Assembly: GCF_019097595.1 (NCBI RefSeq)
Contig: NC_080734.1
Location: forward strand, 12,687,892-12,751,891
Length of the DNA stretch: 64,000 nucleotides
Reading direction: 5' to 3'
Source: Hemibagrus wyckioides
Taxonomy: Eukaryota > Chordata > Actinopteri > Siluriformes > Bagridae
Shown here: in pieces, positions 58,601 to 64,000 of the stretch
How positions within the stretch are numbered: position 1 is the stretch's first letter
Layout: each line of letters starts with the position of its first letter
The notes under the pieces: model-generated
What the model saw: only the letters and a program-made list of their open reading frames with translations
Database searches by the model: none
Told to the model about the DNA's origin: nothing
Position numbers and translations under genes: made by a program

Positions 58601-61600
58601 TTACTCCAGGCTGATTCATTTATTATGATTCTCAAAGGGCAAAATCATCAATCTAGGCTAGCTCTTGGATAGAGTGAGAATTTCAGCAACTATATTTTCG
58701 ACTACTTTGCAATCCACCTGATGCCACTGGCTCTAAAATGCATATGCCATGCACACAATGCAGTGAAATCTTCAACATATATAAATATACTGTACTCATT
58801 TTTGTATGTCATTAATGATGAATGATGGAAGCTCTTTTAGTAACTCATTTTAACTTGTGCAGTTGGAACAGGCCAGTACAGTAAGACCATGACTGCAACC
58901 TATGACCCTGATAATGGGACACCAATGACTTCCACAAGCCTGTGGTTTGGAGAAAACTCTTTCAGTTCAAGCCAGCCTAACATGCCTCCAGATGAGCTGG
59001 CCAAGCTGTATCAGCCTCTCAGTATGGAGGACAAAGCTGCCATCAATGCAGGGTAAGAGTTAGTCCAAAACAAACTGATTTAGATACGGTGATAGAGTAA
59101 GAGTTATGTGTTGTGACTTAAACTGAAAGTGACATTATTAATTTGCTGGTAGTCACGGCACTCCACCAATTATGGATGCTTGACCACTGGTTAAGGTTTT
59201 TAGTCAGTAACGTCAAAGATTACACATAGAAAGTAAATTACATCAACAATAAACACTCTTATGAATAAGACTCAGTTGGCATTGCAAGATATTATCATCA
59301 TTAATTTAAATATTTACCTTAAACTAGTCAATCTTATTGGGAGGGCATGGTGGCTTAGTGGTTATAACATTTGCCGCAATATCCTGTGAGTTTGCATGTT
59401 CTCTCTGGTTTCCTCTCCCAGTCTAAAGATTGTAGGCTGACTGGAGTGAGTGTATGTGTGATTGTGTCCTGCGATGAGTTGTCCCCCACTTTGTGCCCTG
59501 AGTCCTCTGGAATAGGCTCCAGGCTCCTTGTGACCTGTTGTAGGATAGGAAGCACAGAAAATGGATTAATGGAACCCCCCTATTGTTAGATCATAATATA
59601 AAAATGATCAATATGTTATACAGATGTCTACTACTTGCTTTGTTTGTATTTTTAGTGTCCATTTCAGTATATATATATATACATATAAAATTAGCATGGA
59701 AAACACTAAACACTGTACTAATCCAATAGCTGATGAGCATTATTGTAGTGATCAGATAAATAACAACATAAGTAACAACTTAAAATCAGTGGGTGTGATG
59801 AGAATGAGGGCATAGGAGCCTGGCGTTAGAGACAGCTGGGTTATGTTTATGGCTGAAACCTCAGAACTTTTCAGCATGGGAATTCTCATAAAATGAAAAA
59901 TGAAAACAAACTGTTCATGGTAACGTACTCTTCTCACATAGACACAGCAGGACGCTGTTGGATAGATTCTCATGCTCTGTTCTCATGCTTTCAGCAACGT
60001 ATTGCAAGACACAGAGTTTATAAATAAACCAGTGTTAATCATATGCAGGTGTATGCGTTCATTCATTACACACTCGTTCTCACTCCTGTTCACTGCCACT
60101 GGCTTGACCGCTGCCCTGCTGCAAGGTTTTAGCATTAAAATATTTCTGTTTATTGATATTTTGTAAGCATGCCGTTGCACAAATATTCTTTCCAGGCCTC
60201 ACAGAGGGCTGAAGATAAGAATGTGTGGAATGATAACGGGACCAAAAAGAAAAATACTATAAACACATGATAGTTCTTTAATAATCGTGATTTAGTTTTT
60301 ACTGAAAAATGTATTTCTATAAACATGTGGGTGTTTTGGCAGGTGGCTGGATTCTTCAAGTTCTTTAATGGAGCAGGGCATCCAAGACAAAGACAGACTC
60401 TTACTGCGCTTCAAGTATCATTGTTTCTTTGACCTTAATCCAAAGGTAAGAATCCAGTTAACATTTATCATGATCTCTTTTACTCTTTAGTTCTCCAGCT
60501 CTTCAAACACTATGAGCCACAAATATAACATGTTTTGGTTGAACATATTACATATGTTACATATATTACCTATTTAGCATATTTTTGTTGGATGAGAAGA
60601 GACTGGAAAACCTGGAAATCCAAGGGCAAAGACAAAACTCACACATATATTAATTCTAAATTGCAACTATTATGGTATTAAGAACATAGGATAAAAATGA
60701 TAATCTCTCATAATGGTTATCTCTCATATGCTACAGGCATATTTCTTTAAATGATGTGACTGAACAGGATTCTGATACAAAAGAGTGCAACAAGTCTAAT
60801 TAAAGTCATTGTTTCTATCCTCTACCCAGTATGATGCAGTAAGGATTACGCAGCTGTATGAACAGGCACGCTGGGCCATTCTGCTAGAGGAGATCGAGTG
60901 CACTGAGGAGGAGATGCTGATGTTTGCCTCTCTGCAGGTGCCGCACTCATATACACACTCAGCATGATACAGTTTGAGGTCCTCTGAAAATGTGGCATTA
61001 CACACTATAAAGGTTTATTCTTAAGACTAACACTGATATTTGATCAAGCACTAGAGATTTATTTGCTTTCCATGTAGCCTATATGAAAATGAGGTTCCAT
61101 GCTTGCAGTGTGTGGCTGAATTAATCCTGTATTGCACTGCATCTCCTTCGCTTTAAAAGTTGGACTGAGACGAGGCATACACGCCTTTGTGTGGCTTTAG
61201 GCGTAGGATTTTCACAGGGTTGAATAGACAAGCTTTATGTGTGGAATGTGATGAAGCGTGTCAGAACAAAGAGAATGAGCAGAGTGCGGTGAGAGGGATT
61301 CCCCCAAGCCAAATACAGCAGGATTTTTAAGGACTGGCTTAGCAAGCACACACAAATACATATAAAGTAGGGTTAGGGCTAGAAACACGGACCTAAAGAG
61401 GGTCTAAAGATCATTGTTAAAGCATTATTTTAAGAAATGATAAGAGATGAGCTATAGGTTGCTACCATTTTAGAGAACTGTACATTTTTTTTTACTGTTT
61501 GTTTCTGACAAAAATAGCAGCACAACTTTTGAATATTCATTTAATAATGCAATAATAAATTCATCTTTCTATGTATTTTAAAAGCCACTATAACAGTGTG

Positions 61601-64000
61601 ATGTAAATGTAATACATTCCCATTCTAAAGAATCAATAGTTATTTGTTATTACCCAAAGAACAACACATTGCACATTTTTTCTTTTATCACAGTTATTGT
61701 ACACTTGGTTATAGTTGTTGTGAAAGTCTGTTTTTGATGCCACCTACATTATAACAGCCATGAGTCATTTTGTCACAAGCCTCTCTTGTTTTCCCATTCT
61801 TTTATCAGTCAAAAATTAGTTTGTTGCGTTACCGAGAAGCCAGAAAGTGCAGACACTTCCATGTCAGAAAACTTTAAATTACAGCCTAGCCATTGTCACT
61901 GGAGACTCCTCCCATCTGTTTACAGAAAACCACACCATAGTAACAATGATATTATTACCACAGAAATGATAATGTATTAGAATACACTTCTGTCCAATCA
62001 GAATCAAGAATTCAATAACACTGTAGTGTTAGTGACAATAACTGTCTCGTATTTGAAATATTCACTTCTTTTAGTATCACATATGCAAACTGACCATGTC
62101 AGCCAAACCTCTGGACCTTTCTGACGAGCCTGAGATTGATGAAGTGGAGGCAGCCCTCTCACATTTAGAGACAGCTCTTGAAGGCCGAAGCACAGACAAG
62201 ATTCTGGTATGCATGAGGTTTTAAAATCGCATCTAGTGTTTCTGAGGCACTCCTTATGTCTTTTTGTCATTTTATTGTAATTGTATTGTATTTCTGTCTT
62301 TAGGGAGACATCACAGATGTTCCCAAGTTGGAAGACACTCTGAAACTATTTAGGTAATCTAAGGTTATTTAAGGACAACTTCTCACTGTGGTAGTTGTTT
62401 TAATTTTATTATTGGTGTCTAATTATCCCTTTATTCGGAATCTCATTACTGTCCCCAGACCCCAGTATACACTCATGCCTCATTGTGCCTTTTTACTCCG
62501 CAGGCCTAAACGACTACTGCGGACTTTTAAAGAGTACTGGTTTGTGTTCAGAGACACCAGCATTTCCTATTACAAAAACAAAGAGTCAGCCAATGGGGAA
62601 CCAATTGAACAGCTGCATCTGCGAGGTAACAGCATCATAGCTGGTTTGTGTGAAAATGTCTAAAAGATTTCCTCCGTGGTTAAACTATCAATGTGTGTTT
62701 GTTTAATCCACAATTGATTGTGTAGGCTGTGAAGTTGTTCCAGATGTCAACGTAACTGAAAAGAAGTTTGGCATCAAACTTTTGCTGCCGGTTGCAGATG
62801 GAATGAATGAGGTTTATATTCGCTGTGACAATGTGAGTTGATTCAAGTTTTAGCTTCCTATTCAGTATACACCACAATTTAATAAGCAAATACCAAATAA
62901 GTCTGTTTCCCTTTGCCTTATTTTTGCATGTTAACTCTGTTAAAGGAGACACAGTATGCCAAGTGGAAAGCTGCCTGCGTTCTGGCATCTAAAGGCAAGA
63001 CAATGGCATACAGCTCATACCGCACTGAGGTGAATAACATCCAGTCCTTCCTCCAGATGAAGAGTTTAGCGCCCCCACCTGGCCAAGCTGTTCCTGATGT
63101 GGACTCTATGGAAATGAACGCAGAATGCTTTGTTTCTCCACGATACGCCAAAAAATACAAGGCCAAACAAGTAAAGAAGGCTTTAACCCTGGGTCACTTT
63201 CATGAAATGAGATTTTATTTCAGAGCCCTTTCTGATAGACAGACACTTTTTATAGGGTTCAGAGGGACTACAGGAAAAAACCCTGTTGTCAAAAATCCAG
63301 ATAATATAAAAATCAAATAAAACAGAAATAAAAGGCAAAATGTATGGTTTATTATATTATGGAATGCAGTAATTTCACAGAATAATATTGGTAATTTTTT
63401 TTGGTTATAATGCATTAAAACACGTTATAATACATCTCAACTAAAAGAGATCAAATGCTTCAGGTGTAATAAATTAAGAATGACTCTAGGTGTAAAATAG
63501 TTTTGTACACAGTGTAACAGGCTATTATCCCTGAGAAATAACTAAATAACTTCATTAATAGTATATGTGACTTTTTGTGTAAATGTATTCTGCATTGACT
63601 GGGTTTCCTGATATTTCTGTACATCTGTTGACGTTCAGCTGACCACACGGATTTTGGAGGCGCATCAGAACGTTTCCCAGCTTTCACTCATGGAGGCTAA
63701 AATGCGTTTCATCCAAGCATGGCAGTCTTTACCAGAGTTCGGCATCAAGTACTACATAGTCAGGTATTGCGATATTCTTTTATGAATTCCACTTACACTC
63801 ATGAAAAAATACTTTGTGGTTATGCAGCTGGACCTTTAACACCAGTGTCTCATACTACCAAGATATTGTATCTAAAGTTTGTTATTTGTACAACTGACTG
63901 TATATTAAAATGTATCACTCTGATTCCTTTTTACACATAGATTCAAAGGAAGTAGGAAGGATGAAATACTAGGCATCTCGTACAACCGGATGATCCGATT
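55505..64000 (+). CDS. fermt1: Fermitin family homolog 1 (kindlin-1), 3' end beyond window
   Basis: Kindlin-1 is a FERM-domain adaptor at focal adhesions. It binds beta-integrin tails beside talin and activates integrins, mainly in epithelia. Thirteen coding exons join in frame: 55505-55655, 57628-57861, 57931-58056, 58863-59052, 60343-60445, 60830-60937, 62075-62206, 62304-62353, 62504-62625, 62726-62832, 62946-63170, 63639-63763 and 63941 onward. These 1733 bases give 577 residues and two bases of the next codon. In order there is F0 (1 to about 95), F1 with a lysine-rich loop (KKKKKKDK, about 140-150), F2 split by a PH domain (about 365-470), and the start of F3. The integrin-contact QW motif of F3 lies past the edge. 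[20 protein letters not shown] and [12 protein letters not shown] match FERMT1 over FERMT2 or FERMT3. About 100 residues are missing. Confidence 0.95.
55656..57627 (+). other. fermt1: fermt1 intron after first coding exon
   Basis: A GT-AG intron of 1972 bases. It holds the palindromic MITE at 57343-57525 and otherwise ordinary AT-rich sequence with no gene seen. Confidence 0.9.
57343..57525. repeat. Palindromic MITE, partly deleted
   Basis: The ends are inverted copies: GGTGTTCAATCTTATCC on the left against GGATAAGATTGGACACCCC on the right. Internally GTGCAGGTTTTCATTCCAAC on the left pairs with a shortened TTGGTATAAAAACCTGCAC on the right, and CAAGCAGGA pairs with TCCTGCTTG. It resembles a common fish MITE whose full form is a near-perfect hairpin. 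The superfamily (perhaps hAT) is uncertain. Confidence 0.75.
57628..57861 (+). CDS. fermt1: fermt1 coding exon 2
   Basis: Residues 51-128, with [20 protein letters not shown] and [20 protein letters not shown]. It covers the end of F0 and start of F1. The donor CTCA|GTAAGT keeps phase 1. Confidence 0.96.
57931..58056 (+). CDS. fermt1: fermt1 coding exon 3 (lysine-rich F1 loop)
   Basis: Residues 129-170. It starts [17 protein letters not shown] and runs through a KKKKKKDK stretch that in kindlins helps membrane binding, then an acidic DDDIIDLD. The preceding intron is only 69 bases, with an acceptor ATCTAAG that has little pyrimidine tract. Confidence 0.93.
58863..59052 (+). CDS. fermt1: fermt1 coding exon 4
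   Basis: Residues 171-233, with [20 protein letters not shown] and [19 protein letters not shown]. This is the end of the F1 insertion. The donor AATGCAGG|GTAAGA is phase 2. Confidence 0.95.
59053..60342 (+). other. fermt1: fermt1 intron after coding exon 4
   Basis: A GT-AG intron of 1290 bases. It contains a SINE relic at 59340-59573 and a short TA run near 59670. No other gene was seen. Confidence 0.9.
59340..59573 (+). repeat. tRNA-derived SINE relic in fermt1 intron
   Basis: The head GGGCATGGTGGCTTAGTGGT has a tRNA A-box layout. It continues through GAGTTTGCATGTTCTCTC, TGGTTTCCTCTCCCAGTC and ATAGGCTCCAGGCTCC, and ends GAAAATGGATTAATGG. This is the usual fish SINE order with internal deletions. 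Confidence 0.75.
60343..60445 (+). CDS. fermt1: fermt1 coding exon 5
   Basis: Residues 234-268, [20 protein letters not shown] then [14 protein letters not shown], the start of F2. The acceptor is TTTTGGCAG and the donor CAAAG|GTAAGA. Confidence 0.96.
60830..60937 (+). CDS. fermt1: fermt1 coding exon 6
   Basis: Residues 269-304, [20 protein letters not shown] then [16 protein letters not shown], a core helix pair of F2 that is nearly invariant in kindlins. Exactly 36 codons, phase 0 at both ends. Confidence 0.97.
60938..62074 (+). other. fermt1: fermt1 intron after coding exon 6
   Basis: A GT-AG intron of 1137 bases, with a repeat relic occupying its 3' part. No other gene was seen. Confidence 0.9.
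61840..62030. repeat. Dispersed fish repeat relic abutting fermt1 exon acceptor
   Basis: CATTGTCACTGGAGACTCCT, AGAAAACCACACCATAGTAA, CCAATCAGAATCAAGAATTC and AATAACACTGTAGTG follow the order of a common teleost repeat end ('...ccaatcagaatcgagaattcaacagcgctgtgg'). It stops about 45 bases before the exon at 62075. Confidence 0.5.
62075..62206 (+). CDS. fermt1: fermt1 coding exon 7
   Basis: Residues 305-348, [20 protein letters not shown] then [17 protein letters not shown]. Exactly 44 codons. A dispersed-repeat relic ends about 45 bases before its acceptor. Confidence 0.96.
62304..62353 (+). CDS. fermt1: fermt1 coding exon 8 (50-base microexon-like)
   Basis: Residues 349-364 plus two bases, [16 protein letters not shown], leading into the PH domain. 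It is flanked by introns of 97 and 150 bases. Confidence 0.95.
62504..62625 (+). CDS. fermt1: fermt1 coding exon 9 (PH domain, first part)
   Basis: Residues 365-405, [20 protein letters not shown] then [18 protein letters not shown]. The beta-strand and basic-loop pattern of the phosphoinositide-binding PH domain is visible. Confidence 0.96.
62726..62832 (+). CDS. fermt1: fermt1 coding exon 10 (PH domain, middle)
   Basis: Residues 406-441, [20 protein letters not shown] then [16 protein letters not shown]. Confidence 0.96.
62946..63170 (+). CDS. fermt1: fermt1 coding exon 11 (end of PH, back into F2)
   Basis: Residues 442-516 (75 codons), [20 protein letters not shown] is the PH C-terminal helix. 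[18 protein letters not shown] near the end is kindlin-1-like. The donor CAA|GTAAAG has A at +3 and G at +6. Confidence 0.96.
63639..63763 (+). CDS. fermt1: fermt1 coding exon 12
   Basis: Residues 517-557 plus two bases, [20 protein letters not shown] then [20 protein letters not shown]. This is the end of F2 and entry to F3. Confidence 0.96.
63941..64000 (+). CDS. fermt1: fermt1 coding exon 13, truncated by window edge
   Basis: The acceptor TTTTTACACATAG opens an exon reading [19 protein letters not shown] before the sequence ends. It is the first strand pair of F3. Confidence 0.94.

Noticed and set aside
1..64000. A novel defence, CRISPR-like or mobile gene system
   Set aside because: The window is vertebrate nuclear DNA. 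I saw no regularly spaced repeats with spacers, no operon-like clusters and no cargo genes. The mobile DNA consists of truncated Tc1/mariner elements, SINEs and MITEs.

Overview
This is vertebrate nuclear DNA, almost certainly from a teleost fish. It is AT-rich, with intron-containing genes whose splice sites follow GT-AG, many microsatellites, Tc1/mariner transposon relics, and tRNA-derived SINE relics of types common in fish. The SINE and Tc1 flavours resemble those of otophysan fish (catfish and relatives), but that is an impression and not a measurement. No bacterial operon, CRISPR array or tRNA/rRNA gene was seen.

Three protein-coding genes can be read from the sequence. (1) The first coding exon of plcb1 (phospholipase C beta 1) lies at 6133-6231 on the minus strand. 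The rest of that gene lies beyond the left edge, so bases 1-6132 are its first coding intron. (2) A complete bmp2 coding region (29747-32987, minus strand) has two coding exons and encodes 410 residues: signal peptide, prodomain, furin site REKR and a 117-residue TGF-beta ligand. Its promoter side (about 32.65-34.5 kb) is a CpG-rich island, and its 3' side carries AU-rich elements. (3) fermt1 (kindlin-1) runs on the plus strand from 55505 off the right edge. Thirteen coding exons are visible, encoding 577 residues plus two bases of the next codon, out of roughly 680. A likely non-coding first exon ends at 53868.

The order and orientation plcb1(-) bmp2(-) fermt1(+) matches human chromosome 20p12 (FERMT1, BMP2, PLCB1) but is strongly compressed, and I see no HAO1 or TMX4 exon between bmp2 and plcb1. 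This supports calling the ligand bmp2 (probably the teleost bmp2b copy) and not bmp4 or bmp16.

The two intergenic blocks (6.7-29.3 kb and 34.5-53.7 kb) hold no recognised gene. They contain simple repeats, degenerate SINE/MITE copies, three truncated Tc1/mariner elements and several repeat-free stretches with recognisable transcription-factor motifs, which are candidate bmp2 regulatory DNA. One small ORF at 42907-43143 has a credible signal peptide and a promoter-like upstream segment and is flagged as a low-confidence candidate.

The most interesting single observation is in bmp2. The mature ligand has Val at the position of human BMP2 Asp30, inside the type I receptor 'wrist' epitope, together with Ser at Ala52. 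I found no evidence of a wholly new biological system in this window.
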